Positions 39,185-48,383 of a DNA stretch of 64,000 nucleotides are shown here, in pieces. The translations under genes were made by a program, and so were the position numbers. The notes under the pieces are model-generated. The model saw nothing but the letters and a program-made list of their open reading frames with translations, was not told the origin of the DNA and did not search any database. The stretch lies in contig CP030886.1 in assembly GCA_006969745.1 (NCBI GenBank), positions 2,763,234 through 2,827,233 of the forward strand, in the 5' to 3' direction. This DNA comes from Cytophagaceae bacterium (GTDB taxonomy: Bacteria > Bacteroidota > Bacteroidia > Cytophagales > Cyclobacteriaceae). Numbering within the stretch: the stretch's first letter is position 1; each line of letters opens with the position of its first letter.

Positions 39185-40167
39185 TGGAATCGAAGATCAT
39201 AGATAAGTTTGGCAGGTCACATTCATACCTGCGAATTTCGCTCACAGACAGATGCAATCTGCGCTGCTTCTACTGCATGCCAGAGGAGGGTATCGAACTG
39301 ATGGAAAAACCAAGTATTATGACGCTGGAGGAGATCATAGCTATTTCCAAAACGTTTGTTGCTCTAGGTGTCGATACAATACGCCTGACCGGAGGAGAGC
39401 CATTGGTTCGCAAAAATTTTGAATTTCTGGCCAGAGAGTTGACGAAGCTGGGTGTTACTCTCAAGCTTACTACCAACGGAATCTTACTCGATAAATATTT
39501 TGACCTTTTTGAAGAAATAGGTTTAAAGAAAATCAACATTAGTCTGGATACACTCGATAAGGCCAAGAATGCCTTCATCACCAAGCGAGACTACTACGAT
39601 CGTATCATGGCAAATATTCAAGAAGGAATTGCCAGAGGATTTCAACTCAAATTGAATGTGGTTCTTATCAAAGATGTCAATGATAAAGAGATCAACGATT
39701 TCATTGCACTTACGAAGGATCAGAATGTTGATGTGAAATTCATAGAGTTTATGCCTTTCAAAGGCAATAAATGGGATTGGAGTAAAGGAGTAAGTGAGGA
39801 GGAAATATTAGCTGTTGTTCAGAAAAAATTTGGTCAAATAGAAACGCTTAAAAATCCGAAACACAGTACTTCCAATAACTTCAAAGTGTCTGATCACCAA
39901 GGAAGTTTCGGGATTATAAGCACTATCACCAATCCATTTTGTGGCGAGTGTAACCGTGTTCGATTGACAGCTGATGGAAAAATGATGAATTGCCTTTTTG
40001 CCAGCAAAGAAACCGATCTGCTTGGCCCTCATAGAAGAGGTGAAGCCATCGATCCGATTATCTTAGATGCAATTCAACAAAAGAAATATTCTCGCGATGG
40101 CATGGAGTTGAAGATGGATGCTGATCATTATGAGAAAAATCGTTCCATGATCTCAATAGGAGGCTGA
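39184..40167 (+). CDS. moaA: GTP 3',8-cyclase (radical SAM)
   Basis: 327 aa from ATG 39184; the longer upstream frame lies inside moaC/B and is rejected. First step of Mo-cofactor synthesis from GTP. Radical-SAM cluster motif CNLRCFYC near the N terminus, SAM region RLTGGEPLVR, and the C-terminal second 4Fe-4S motif PFCGECNRVRLTADGKMMNC. Ends with the conserved GlyGly. The start shares one base with the previous stop (TGATG). Confidence 0.95.
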   Translation: MESKIIDKFGRSHSYLRISLTDRCNLRCFYCMPEEGIELMEKPSIMTLEEIIAISKTFVALGVDTIRLTGGEPLVRKNFEFLARELTKLGVTLKLTTNGILLDKYFDLFEEIGLKKINISLDTLDKAKNAFITKRDYYDRIMANIQEGIARGFQLKLNVVLIKDVNDKEINDFIALTKDQNVDVKFIEFMPFKGNKWDWSKGVSEEEILAVVQKKFGQIETLKNPKHSTSNNFKVSDHQGSFGIISTITNPFCGECNRVRLTADGKMMNCLFASKETDLLGPHRRGEAIDPIILDAIQQKKYSRDGMELKMDADHYEKNRSMISIGG

Positions 40168-41330
40168 TGGTATCAATAGAAGAAGCACTCACACTAGTCA
40201 CTCAGCAGAAGGTATCACTCATTCCCGATGAATTGCCACTGGCACAATCACTGGGTTGTTTTTTATCCAATCCGATTACCTCTCCGTTTGACCTTCCCTC
40301 TTTTGACAACTCTGCAATGGACGGGTATGCCGTTTGTGGATTCGATACAGCATTTGAAGTAATAGGAGAGGTAGCTGCAGGCAGTACGCAGGATGCTCAA
40401 CTAAAACCAGGACAGGCCATGCGAATTTTCACCGGAGGAAAAGTTCCTAAAGACACTACGGCGGTGATTATGCAGGAAAAGACCTCTGTGGTGGGAACCA
40501 CATTAACACTGGAAGAAGAAGTAGTAGAAGGAAAAAATATACGAAGGAAAGGTGTAGAAATAGCCAAAGGAAAGGTTGTTTTTGATGCCGGACATCTAAT
40601 CACACCCGCTTCTATCGGTGTGTTGAGCTCGCTTGGCTATGGATCTGTAGCGGCGTATCAGCAGCCGGTCATTCATGTGATTGCAACAGGCAATGAACTG
40701 GTGGAGCCTGGAGATGAGAAAGAAAGCGGACAAATTTATGAATCAAACAGTCAAACGCTTGCAGCAGCCTTACAAGATCAAGGGTTCTATTGTGGTTCAC
40801 GGCAAAAAATTGAGGATGATTTAGATGCGATAGCTAATGGTATAGAAGATAATCTCGAACAATGTGATGTTCTCCTAATTACCGGAGGGATTTCCGTCGG
40901 CGATTATGATTACGTCAAAGAGGCGTTGGAAGAAAATGATGTCGAAGAGATTTTTTATAAAGTTTTTCAAAAGCCAGGAAAGCCGCTCTTCTTTGGCAGG
41001 AGAGACGATCAGTTCGTTTTTGCGCTACCGGGCAATCCTGCCTCATCGCTCACATGTTTTTATGTGTACGTACTGCCGCTACTACAAAAAATGGCAGGAG
41101 GAAAAGGCAATGGATTGATGCGGTTAAATCTTCCATTAGGCCACAATTACGAGATAAAATTCGATCGACCGGTTTTCCTTAAAGCACATATTATGGATGG
41201 TAAAGTGAGAATTCTAGACGGGCAAGGTTCGTCCATGATCCATTCCATGGCAAAAGGAAATGCGCTGGCACTTGTGAAAGGCCCTGTTCAGCTTTCTGAA
41301 GGAGATTTTGTTGAGTGTTTGTTAATTTGA
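40167..41330 (+). CDS. moeA: Molybdopterin molybdenumtransferase
   Basis: 387 aa. It inserts molybdate into adenylated molybdopterin. Signatures: PSFDNSAMDGYAVCGFD, EVAAGSTQ, GQAMRIFTGGKVP, YESNSQTLAAALQDQG, LITGGISVGDYDYVKEAL, KVFQKPGKPLFFGR and FALPGNPASSLTCFYVYVLP. It starts in the moaA stop (TGATG) and ends 4 bp before the TSUP gene. Complete. Confidence 0.95.
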   Translation: MVSIEEALTLVTQQKVSLIPDELPLAQSLGCFLSNPITSPFDLPSFDNSAMDGYAVCGFDTAFEVIGEVAAGSTQDAQLKPGQAMRIFTGGKVPKDTTAVIMQEKTSVVGTTLTLEEEVVEGKNIRRKGVEIAKGKVVFDAGHLITPASIGVLSSLGYGSVAAYQQPVIHVIATGNELVEPGDEKESGQIYESNSQTLAAALQDQGFYCGSRQKIEDDLDAIANGIEDNLEQCDVLLITGGISVGDYDYVKEALEENDVEEIFYKVFQKPGKPLFFGRRDDQFVFALPGNPASSLTCFYVYVLPLLQKMAGGKGNGLMRLNLPLGHNYEIKFDRPVFLKAHIMDGKVRILDGQGSSMIHSMAKGNALALVKGPVQLSEGDFVECLLI

Positions 41331-41334
41331 TCCA

Positions 41335-42093
41335 ATGGAGATCGAAATACTCCTTCCTATCATTTTTTTCTTTGTAGCACTGTTTTATTCGTCGGTGGGA
41401 TTCGGTGGGGGCTCAAGTTACCTGGCAATCATGAGCATCTTTCTTGTTGATTTTCATGAAATACGATCAACCGCCTTGTTGCTCAATATCACCGTGGTAA
41501 CTATCGGTACTATTATGTACGTCCGCAATAGAATCTTCGATTGGAAGTTATTCTGGCCATTTCTATTGCCCAGTGTGCCAATGGCATACTTTGGTGCACA
41601 GATGCGGCTATCCGAGCAAAACTTCTTTCTGATCCTGGGCGCGCTGCTCATCTTATCCGCTACATCAATGTTTTCAAAGTATATCAAACAGACCTATAGA
41701 TCTCGAGACTTCAAACTATGGCAAAGACTCGGATTAGGTGGGATTGTTGGATTTTTTGCGGGGCTATCCGGAATCGGTGGAGGAATATACCTTTCACCTA
41801 TTCTAAACGTGATGAATTGGAAAGATGCAAAAAAGATCGCTTCTCTCTCATCCGTTTTCATTCTTGTCAACTCCCTTTCGGGGCTTTTGGGATTACTTGC
41901 TGTAAATACCTTCACACTCAATAGTCAATTGTCCGGTAAGTTGATTCTATCAGTTTTAGTGGGCGGCATAATCGGCTCATACCTCTCCAGCCAAAAGTTT
42001 AACACCAGGCTCATCGGGTTGATTACAGCAATTTTGATACTATACGTTGGAATGCGGCTTGTACTGCTTCACGGATATGGCATCAAAATCTAA
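41335..42093 (+). CDS. TSUP-family membrane permease (TauE/SafE-like)
   Basis: 252 aa with seven to eight membrane helices. The repeated signature GFGGGSSYLAIMSIFLVDFH in the first half and GLSGIGGGIYLSPILNVMNW in the second marks the TSUP (sulfite/organosulfonate exporter) family. It is the last gene of the cofactor operon, only 4 bp after moeA. No modABC molybdate transporter is in the window, so a role in anion supply (molybdate or a sulfur anion) is possible but not shown. Confidence 0.88.
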   Translation: MEIEILLPIIFFFVALFYSSVGFGGGSSYLAIMSIFLVDFHEIRSTALLLNITVVTIGTIMYVRNRIFDWKLFWPFLLPSVPMAYFGAQMRLSEQNFFLILGALLILSATSMFSKYIKQTYRSRDFKLWQRLGLGGIVGFFAGLSGIGGGIYLSPILNVMNWKDAKKIASLSSVFILVNSLSGLLGLLAVNTFTLNSQLSGKLILSVLVGGIIGSYLSSQKFNTRLIGLITAILILYVGMRLVLLHGYGIKI

Positions 42094-42211
42094 TTGGTAC
42101 CGCTGCATATTTCTTTTAAAGAAGGGAATCTTAATTCATTCATTTACGTTTATTCTGCCCCTGAACGTACAATTTCGTAGATTAGGGTAAGAACAGTAAA
42201 CAGGAGGAGTA

Positions 42212-44563
42212 ATGATTTATAATGGTAAAGAGGTAGAGTTCCCGGCGATTATGCAGGTCAGTTTTTTCAAATTGATCGAGCAGTTGGAAGAACTAGTAAA
42301 AAGCAAGAATGCCGGACAAGCCGCTTACGCGAAAGACCTGCTCAAGGAAGTCGAAAAATATCCGGAACTCAAAGAAGGAATTTCTGACGTCTCCAAGCTA
42401 AAAAAATACCAAAAATCATTCGATAAGTTTAGCCAGGTTCTTTTCCCTACCATTCTCACTACCAACGAGATTAAAATACTAACACCTCCATTCTATTTCG
42501 AGCCGATATATACGTCTCAGCGATTCAGTAGCATTGTGGAAGCATCCGGTGAGCCATTCGAATTCCGCATGAAGGATGTAGACGAAGATCTCTTCTATAA
42601 GTATTGCTGCTACTTCATTTTAGGCAGCTACTTTGGCTACCCAATCGGAGGTTCCACACCTCAATTCTTTGAAATCGAAAACAAAGCACAAGGTTTCAAA
42701 CGCGTCTATAAGATGCTTATCAATGCTGATCTATCTGAATTTATACCCACCGAAAAAGCGATTCATATCACAAAAGAGGACTTTGAAGAGTTGATTGATA
42801 ATTTCGATGACATGGAACTTTGGAAGAAGAAGTTTCCTCCAAACAGCTGGATCATGCGTGGTGTAAACATTATCAATTTGGTCGATGTAACCGCCGATCA
42901 ATCCATCGGAAACATTACCTCAAACCTGTTGGTAAAATCAGAAAACGCATTTTTGAATATCAAACAGAGTGTTCGAAGAATGCTGAACAACACTCATTTA
43001 TCCGTAGGTATTATCAGTCTGGAAAATAATAATCTGATCCCTGTAGATCATAAGGATGTTGAAAGCGTACTGCTGAAGCAAGGCGAATGGTTGCACTGCG
43101 AAAACGACCTCTGTCCGTACTCATGTCAAGAGTTGTTCGAAAACAAAGAGCCGTTGGTGGTGACTGACGTGGACTACTTTCATAAAAGATCTGGAACGGG
43201 GATGTCCCAAAAGCTGAAAGATTCAGGCTACAAAAGCTACATAATCGCTCCTTTGGTGCATCAAGATGAACTGCTAGGCTTCATGGAACTTGGTGCCAAA
43301 AACAAATACGAGCTGAACAAAGGATCGCTAAATATGCTGAATCAGGTCCTTCCGATTCTTTCGATGGCTAAAAAGCGCTTTAAGACCGAATCACAAAATC
43401 TGGTTGAAGCTGTCATTCAGCAAGAGTGTACCACTATTCACTCTTCAGTGAAGTGGCGCTTTGAAGAAGAAGCATTGAAATTCATCAACGCCAATGAAGC
43501 GGGTGTGGAGGCAGAATTTAAAGATATTGTCTTCAACAATTTGTATCCATTATATGGTCAGCTGGACATAAAGGGATCTTCTGAGCGTAGAAACAAGGCA
43601 GTAAGCAAGGACTTGATAAAGCAGCTAAATGCCGTCACTAAAATCATTAAAACAGCCAACAAGCAAAAGCCTTTGCCTGTTTTGGATGAATTACTATACC
43701 GCTTAAATGGGTTTACAGCAGAGCTAAGGAAAAACCTGGCTGCTGGTAGTGAACATCGTATTCTCACATTTTTAAATGAGGATGTTTATCCAATTTTCCA
43801 ACATTTTAAAAATGAAAACGCTGACCTGAGGAAACAAATTGAAAACTACGAAGGCTTGCTGGATCCGGATCTTCACTCAGTCTATGAAGAGCGAAAAAAA
43901 TATGATACAAGTGTCAATCTCATAAATCAGCGCTTAGCATCGTATCTGGACAAAAAACAAATAGAAGCACAGGGAATGTTTCCTCACTATTTTGAACGGT
44001 ACAAAACTGATGGTGTAGAGTTCAACATGTACATTGGGCAGTCAATTACCAAAGGAAGAGTTTTCAATGAAATGTACCTTCGAAACTTGCGTATGTGGCA
44101 GCTTCTCGTCATGTGTGAAATGGAAAATGAATTTCATTCGTTGAAAAAAGAGCTTACCACACCAATTGATGTTGCCTCATTGATTTTGGTGTACAGTACA
44201 CCACTTTCTGTTCATTTCAGAATGGATGAGAAAAAGTTTGATGTAGAGGGAGCCTACAATGCGCGATATGAGATTATTAAAAAACGTGTAGACAAGGCAC
44301 ACATCAAAGGGACAAAGGAGAGAATTACACAGCCAGGTCACATAGTCATAGTTTACTCCCAGGAGCAAGATGCGAATGAATACAGGACTTACCTGCAATT
44401 CCTGGCCTCCAAGGGATACCTCAAAAATCGCATAGAAGATGTAGCATTAGAAGATCTTCAGGGAGTTCATGGATTGAGAGCTTTAAGAGTGGCAGTTGAT
44501 TATGCCGGATCGATGGGTGTAGATGAACTCATCCGTGAAATGGAAGAAGGAACTTCTGCTTAG
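42212..44563 (+). CDS. GAF-domain protein of unknown function
   Basis: 783 aa, cytoplasmic, no signal or membrane segment. N-terminal helical domain to ~90, an uncharacterised alpha/beta part to ~235, then a GAF-like domain ~235-390 (SVGIISLENNNLIPVDH, YIIAPLVHQDELLGFMELG). Within the GAF part is a Cys cluster CENDLCPYSC (Cys ~296, 301, 305) that could bind metal or react with oxidants. Residues ~400-783 are helical with a long charged region (YEGLLDPDLHSVYEERKK) and no domain I can name. An unusually strong AGGAGGAGT ribosome site precedes the ATG. It stands alone between the molybdenum and ACAD operons. Confidence 0.8.
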   Translation: MIYNGKEVEFPAIMQVSFFKLIEQLEELVKSKNAGQAAYAKDLLKEVEKYPELKEGISDVSKLKKYQKSFDKFSQVLFPTILTTNEIKILTPPFYFEPIYTSQRFSSIVEASGEPFEFRMKDVDEDLFYKYCCYFILGSYFGYPIGGSTPQFFEIENKAQGFKRVYKMLINADLSEFIPTEKAIHITKEDFEELIDNFDDMELWKKKFPPNSWIMRGVNIINLVDVTADQSIGNITSNLLVKSENAFLNIKQSVRRMLNNTHLSVGIISLENNNLIPVDHKDVESVLLKQGEWLHCENDLCPYSCQELFENKEPLVVTDVDYFHKRSGTGMSQKLKDSGYKSYIIAPLVHQDELLGFMELGAKNKYELNKGSLNMLNQVLPILSMAKKRFKTESQNLVEAVIQQECTTIHSSVKWRFEEEALKFINANEAGVEAEFKDIVFNNLYPLYGQLDIKGSSERRNKAVSKDLIKQLNAVTKIIKTANKQKPLPVLDELLYRLNGFTAELRKNLAAGSEHRILTFLNEDVYPIFQHFKNENADLRKQIENYEGLLDPDLHSVYEERKKYDTSVNLINQRLASYLDKKQIEAQGMFPHYFERYKTDGVEFNMYIGQSITKGRVFNEMYLRNLRMWQLLVMCEMENEFHSLKKELTTPIDVASLILVYSTPLSVHFRMDEKKFDVEGAYNARYEIIKKRVDKAHIKGTKERITQPGHIVIVYSQEQDANEYRTYLQFLASKGYLKNRIEDVALEDLQGVHGLRALRVAVDYAGSMGVDELIREMEEGTSA

Positions 44564-44627
44564 CAGGTCATCGCTTTAAGCTTTACACCACATCAATTAT
44601 CTTACGCTAGAGACTAAAATGTAACTA

Positions 44628-45389
44628 GTGAAGAGAAAAAATATATTGATTACCGGTGCGAGTTCTGGCCTTGGTAAAGGCATGGCCACCGAATTTGCAA
44701 AGCAAGGCTGCAATCTGGCCTTGTGCGCACGCAGAATGGAAAATCTGGAGGAACTCAAAAAAGAAATTCATGCAATTAATCCTGATGTCAAGATCTTCCT
44801 AAGATCACTCGACGTGACAAAATCAGATGAGGTCTTTGAAGTATTTAGAGGTTTCAATCAGGATTTTCAAGACTTGGGTGAGACGCTTGACCGAGTGATC
44901 GTAAATGCAGGAATGGGTAAAGGCGCATCTCTGGGTAAGGGCCATGCCACGGCAAACATGCAAACAGCAGTGACCAATTTCTGCGGTGCACTTAGCCAGA
45001 TGGAAGCAGCTATGGAGATTTTCAGAGAGCAGAACCATGGTCATTTGGTAGCCATATCATCTATGTCAGCATTTAGAGGATACCCATTTGCAATGAGTGT
45101 GTATGCCGCAACCAAAGCAGGCTTAAAAAGTCTCGCTGAAGGAGTCAGAATTGATGTGCTAAAAAAACCGATTAAAGTATCCTCAATCTTTCCCGGCTAC
45201 ATTCAGTCGGAGATGACCGACTCCATTGGCAAGCCACCACCCTTTATGATTTCCCTGGACAAGGGCTCCAAACTTTTGGTAAAAGCCATCAATAAGGAAA
45301 AAGCGAATGCGTATGTACCTTTCTGGCCCTGGTATTTCTTTAAGCTGTTGATGCCCCTGATGACAGCCAAAATGCTCAGAAAATTTTAG
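44628..45389 (+). CDS. Short-chain dehydrogenase/reductase (first)
   Basis: 253 aa; GTG start at 44628 gives VKRKNILITGASSGLGKGMA, the NADP-binding Gly motif. Catalytic Ser region AISSMSAF, Tyr-Lys YAATKAGLKSL. The C-terminal PWYFFKLLMPLMTAKML is hydrophobic, perhaps membrane-associated. Likely reduces or oxidises a hydroxy/keto group on a lipid or acyl-CoA. Six bp before the acyl-CoA dehydrogenase gene and clearly in its operon. Confidence 0.88.
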   Translation: MKRKNILITGASSGLGKGMATEFAKQGCNLALCARRMENLEELKKEIHAINPDVKIFLRSLDVTKSDEVFEVFRGFNQDFQDLGETLDRVIVNAGMGKGASLGKGHATANMQTAVTNFCGALSQMEAAMEIFREQNHGHLVAISSMSAFRGYPFAMSVYAATKAGLKSLAEGVRIDVLKKPIKVSSIFPGYIQSEMTDSIGKPPPFMISLDKGSKLLVKAINKEKANAYVPFWPWYFFKLLMPLMTAKMLRKF

Positions 45390-45395
45390 TCAACT

Positions 45396-46622
45396 ATGAA
45401 TTTCGAACCATCAAAACGATCAATCCAATACCTTGAAAGGCTCAGAGCATTCATGAAAGAACATGTCTTTCCTTTTGAGCGCGAGTATATCGAGTACCAT
45501 AAAATACACAACGCAGACGGCAACTGGGAAGAATGGACAGAGCATCCCAAACTTGAAAAATTAAAATCCCTGGCCAAGCAAGAAGGGCTTTGGAATCTGT
45601 TTCTCCCTGATGATAAACTCGGACAAGGGCTAAGTGTCTTAGAATACGCTCCACTTGCCGAGGAGATGGGGCGAGTGTACAATTCAGCAGAGATCTTTAA
45701 TTGCAACGCACCAGATACAGGCAATATGGAAGTGCTCTATCATTTTGGCAGTGAGCAACAAAAAGAGCAATGGCTAAAACCACTGCTAGCAGGGGAGATA
45801 AAGTCTGTTTTCTGTATGACTGAGCCTGATGTGGCCTCCTCGGATGCCACCAACATTGAGACGACTATCGTAGAAGAGGGCGACGAAATAGTAGTCAATG
45901 GAAAGAAATGGTGGTCTACAGGATTAGGACATCCCGATGCAAAAATTGCCATAGTGATGGGACAGACCAAGAACGAATCAAGAGGGAGGCATGAGCAACA
46001 TACGATGGTGCTGGTGCCTTTGGATACACCAGGCGTTCAGGTAAAACGAATGCTCAATACCTTCGGCGCTTATGATCCACCGGCTGGACATGGCGAGGTG
46101 CACTTCGAAAATGTACGTGTACCAAAAACGAACCTAATTCAGGATTTTGGAGCAGGTTTCGCTATTGCGCAAGGCAGGCTTGGACCCGGCAGAATTCATC
46201 ATTGTATGAGGTGTATTGGTGCGGCAGAACGTGCATTGGAACTTGCGATCATCCGAAGTGGCACCCGACAGGCATTTGGAAAATTGATTGCAAAGCTAGG
46301 TGGCAATTCTGAGCGATTCGCAAAAGCCAGGGTAGCAATTGATCAAGCCAGACTGTTAACTCATTATGCAGCATGGAAGATTGATCAGGTGGGTGTACGC
46401 GAGAGCATGACCGAAATCTCAGCCATTAAAGTGGTGGCTCCCAATGTCTTGCAAGAAGTCACTGATATGGCCATGCAAATTCATGGTGGTGCCGGGCTAT
46501 CGGATGATTTTCCTCTCACAAGCTTCTTCATTCAGGCTCGTGCCCTTCGATTAGCCGATGGGCCCGATGAAGTGCACATGCGTATGATCTCCAGGCTGGA
46601 GTTTAAAAAATACCTTTCCTGA
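45396..46622 (+). CDS. Acyl-CoA dehydrogenase, ACAD10/11-like
   Basis: 408 aa FAD enzyme. FAD/substrate motifs: FCMTEPDVASSDATN, KWWSTGLGHPDAKIAIVMG, QGRLGPGRIHHCMRCIGAAERAL, MQIHGGAGLSDDFPL and LRLADGPDEVHMRMI. These strings follow mammalian ACAD11/ACAD10 closely in my memory. With the next gene (kinase) they reproduce the kinase-plus-dehydrogenase pair that processes 4-hydroxy acyl-CoA. It starts 6 bp after the SDR gene and ends 3 bp before the kinase. Confidence 0.92.
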   Translation: MNFEPSKRSIQYLERLRAFMKEHVFPFEREYIEYHKIHNADGNWEEWTEHPKLEKLKSLAKQEGLWNLFLPDDKLGQGLSVLEYAPLAEEMGRVYNSAEIFNCNAPDTGNMEVLYHFGSEQQKEQWLKPLLAGEIKSVFCMTEPDVASSDATNIETTIVEEGDEIVVNGKKWWSTGLGHPDAKIAIVMGQTKNESRGRHEQHTMVLVPLDTPGVQVKRMLNTFGAYDPPAGHGEVHFENVRVPKTNLIQDFGAGFAIAQGRLGPGRIHHCMRCIGAAERALELAIIRSGTRQAFGKLIAKLGGNSERFAKARVAIDQARLLTHYAAWKIDQVGVRESMTEISAIKVVAPNVLQEVTDMAMQIHGGAGLSDDFPLTSFFIQARALRLADGPDEVHMRMISRLEFKKYLS

Positions 46623-46625
46623 TCT

Positions 46626-47696
46626 ATGAGTAAGGTGAAGATTAAAGATCTGGAGAGACAACAACGAAAAGGCGAAGAATTAGACCTGAAAAAGCTTCTT
46701 CCCTGGATTTCCTCACAAGGACTTGAGTTAAAAGGTGATCCCATCGTCACTCAGTTTTCCGGCGGTGCATCCAACTGGACCTATCGATTAAAGTTTGACA
46801 ATCAGGACGTAATACTTCGCAGAGCGCCACTCGGTAAGAAAGCCTCAGGGGCGCACAATATGCCCAGGGAATATGAACTGCAAAAGAAACTGAAACCTCA
46901 CTTCAATTATGTGCCTGAAATGATTGCAGTCTGTGAAAACGAAGAGGTACTGGGTTCAGCATTTTATCTCATGGAACGATTGGAGGGAATGATACCGCGA
47001 AAGAATTTACCAAAAGAAGTGGAATGGGATACTGAAAAAGTGAACGCTTTATGCCATTCATTTTGGGACAAGCTGATTGACCTTCATCAAGTTGATTATC
47101 AAGAACATGGTCTTGACACGTTGGGAAAAGGTGAAGGCTATGTAGAGCGACAAATTATTGGATGGAATAAACGGTATTCTGATGCCAGGACATGGAATGT
47201 TCCGGCAGGAAAAAAAGTGATGAAATGGCTGGAAGCACACATGCCGAAAGAGGAAAATTTGTGTGTAATTCACAATGATTTCCGGCTGGATAATGTCGTG
47301 CTCGACAAGAATGATCCCGCATCAATTATTGGAGTGCTGGATTGGGAATTGGCAGCAATCGGCGATCCATTGATGGATCTGGGTAGTAGCCTGGCCTATT
47401 GGGTGCATGAAGATGATAATTTTTTTATTAAGTCGATGCGGCGGCAAGCCAGCAATGCAGCAGGCATGATGAAGAGGCAGGAGATCATTGACTATTATGC
47501 AGACAAAACCGGTAGGACAATTGATGATTTTCGATTTTATCGAGTGTATGGACTATTCCGTTTGGCAGGTATTGCACAGCAGATATATTACCGTTATTCT
47601 AAGGGATTTACAAAAAATAAAGCCTTTAAAAACTTTTGGATGATCTCCATTTATCTGATAAAAACCTGCGAAAAGGTAATTAAACAAAAACGCTGA
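46626..47696 (+). CDS. Aminoglycoside-phosphotransferase-fold kinase, ACAD10/11 N-terminal-like
   Basis: 356 aa. Motifs: TQFSGGASNWTYRLKFD (ATP region), VILRRAPLGKKASGAHNMPRE, the catalytic HNDFRLDNVVLD (Asp218, Asn223) and the metal-binding IGVLDWELAAIGDPLMDLG (Asp239). This matches the kinase half of ACAD11, proposed to phosphorylate 4-hydroxyacyl-CoA. Not an antibiotic-resistance gene by its relatives. Two genes earlier lies an SDR, one earlier the dehydrogenase; all on the same strand with gaps of 3-6 bp. Confidence 0.9.
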   Translation: MSKVKIKDLERQQRKGEELDLKKLLPWISSQGLELKGDPIVTQFSGGASNWTYRLKFDNQDVILRRAPLGKKASGAHNMPREYELQKKLKPHFNYVPEMIAVCENEEVLGSAFYLMERLEGMIPRKNLPKEVEWDTEKVNALCHSFWDKLIDLHQVDYQEHGLDTLGKGEGYVERQIIGWNKRYSDARTWNVPAGKKVMKWLEAHMPKEENLCVIHNDFRLDNVVLDKNDPASIIGVLDWELAAIGDPLMDLGSSLAYWVHEDDNFFIKSMRRQASNAAGMMKRQEIIDYYADKTGRTIDDFRFYRVYGLFRLAGIAQQIYYRYSKGFTKNKAFKNFWMISIYLIKTCEKVIKQKR

Positions 47697-47699
47697 GAC

Positions 47700-48383
47700 A
47701 TGGCCATGATCTATCTGATAAGACACGGGCAAGCCAGCTTTTTAAGTAGCAACTATGATCAGCTATCAGAGACTGGAGAGCAGCAGTCTGCTATTCTTGG
47801 AAAAACACTCCAACAGAAGAACCAACAAGTATCGTTGATTGCCACGGGGACGCTTAGTCGTCATGAACAAACCGCAAGTCATTGCTTACAGTCATTTGGA
47901 AGTAACATAGAAATGACGCAAGACCCACGGTGGAATGAATACGATCACATGGAGTTGCTCTCGAAACATAATCCTGCTTTCACCGATTATGCTGCTATCG
48001 GTGAGTATCTAAAGCAACAAGAAAATCCAATGATGGCTTTGCAGCAAGTGTTGAATGCATCTATCCTCGATTGGATCGAGAACAAAAATGATTATGAGAC
48101 AAGCTGGGTCGCTTTTAAGCAAGGTGTACTGGACGCAATAGCTGAATTAGAGACTAAACTTGAAAAAGGACAAACCGCCTGGGTTTTTACTTCTGGAGGA
48201 CCTATCGCAGCTGTCCTGGTTCACTTGCTGTCTTTAAAAGATGCACAATTCATAGACTTACAAGTCAGATTAGTGAACAGCAGCATCACCAAAATACTGG
48301 TAGGTAGAAACGGACTGTCCTTAAGTACCTACAATGAATACAGCCACCTTGATCACAATCCCGAATTAATAACCTATCGCTGA
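47700..48383 (+). CDS. Histidine phosphatase family protein
   Basis: 227 aa. MAMIYLIRHGQASFLSSN has the RHG motif with the phospho-accepting His, followed by Arg residues (TGTLSRHEQTA) and the late VFTSGGPIAAVLVHLL, typical of the phosphoglycerate-mutase/acid-phosphatase fold. A phosphatase in an operon with a hydroxyacyl kinase may act on the same phospho-intermediate or regulate flux. Starts 3 bp after the kinase gene; its stop overlaps the next start (TGATG). Confidence 0.88.
   Translation: MAMIYLIRHGQASFLSSNYDQLSETGEQQSAILGKTLQQKNQQVSLIATGTLSRHEQTASHCLQSFGSNIEMTQDPRWNEYDHMELLSKHNPAFTDYAAIGEYLKQQENPMMALQQVLNASILDWIENKNDYETSWVAFKQGVLDAIAELETKLEKGQTAWVFTSGGPIAAVLVHLLSLKDAQFIDLQVRLVNSSITKILVGRNGLSLSTYNEYSHLDHNPELITYR

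Noticed and set aside
46626-47696. Aminoglycoside-resistance gene
   Set aside because: The fold is aminoglycoside-phosphotransferase-like, but motifs and neighbours match the ACAD10/11 kinase half; resistance not supported.
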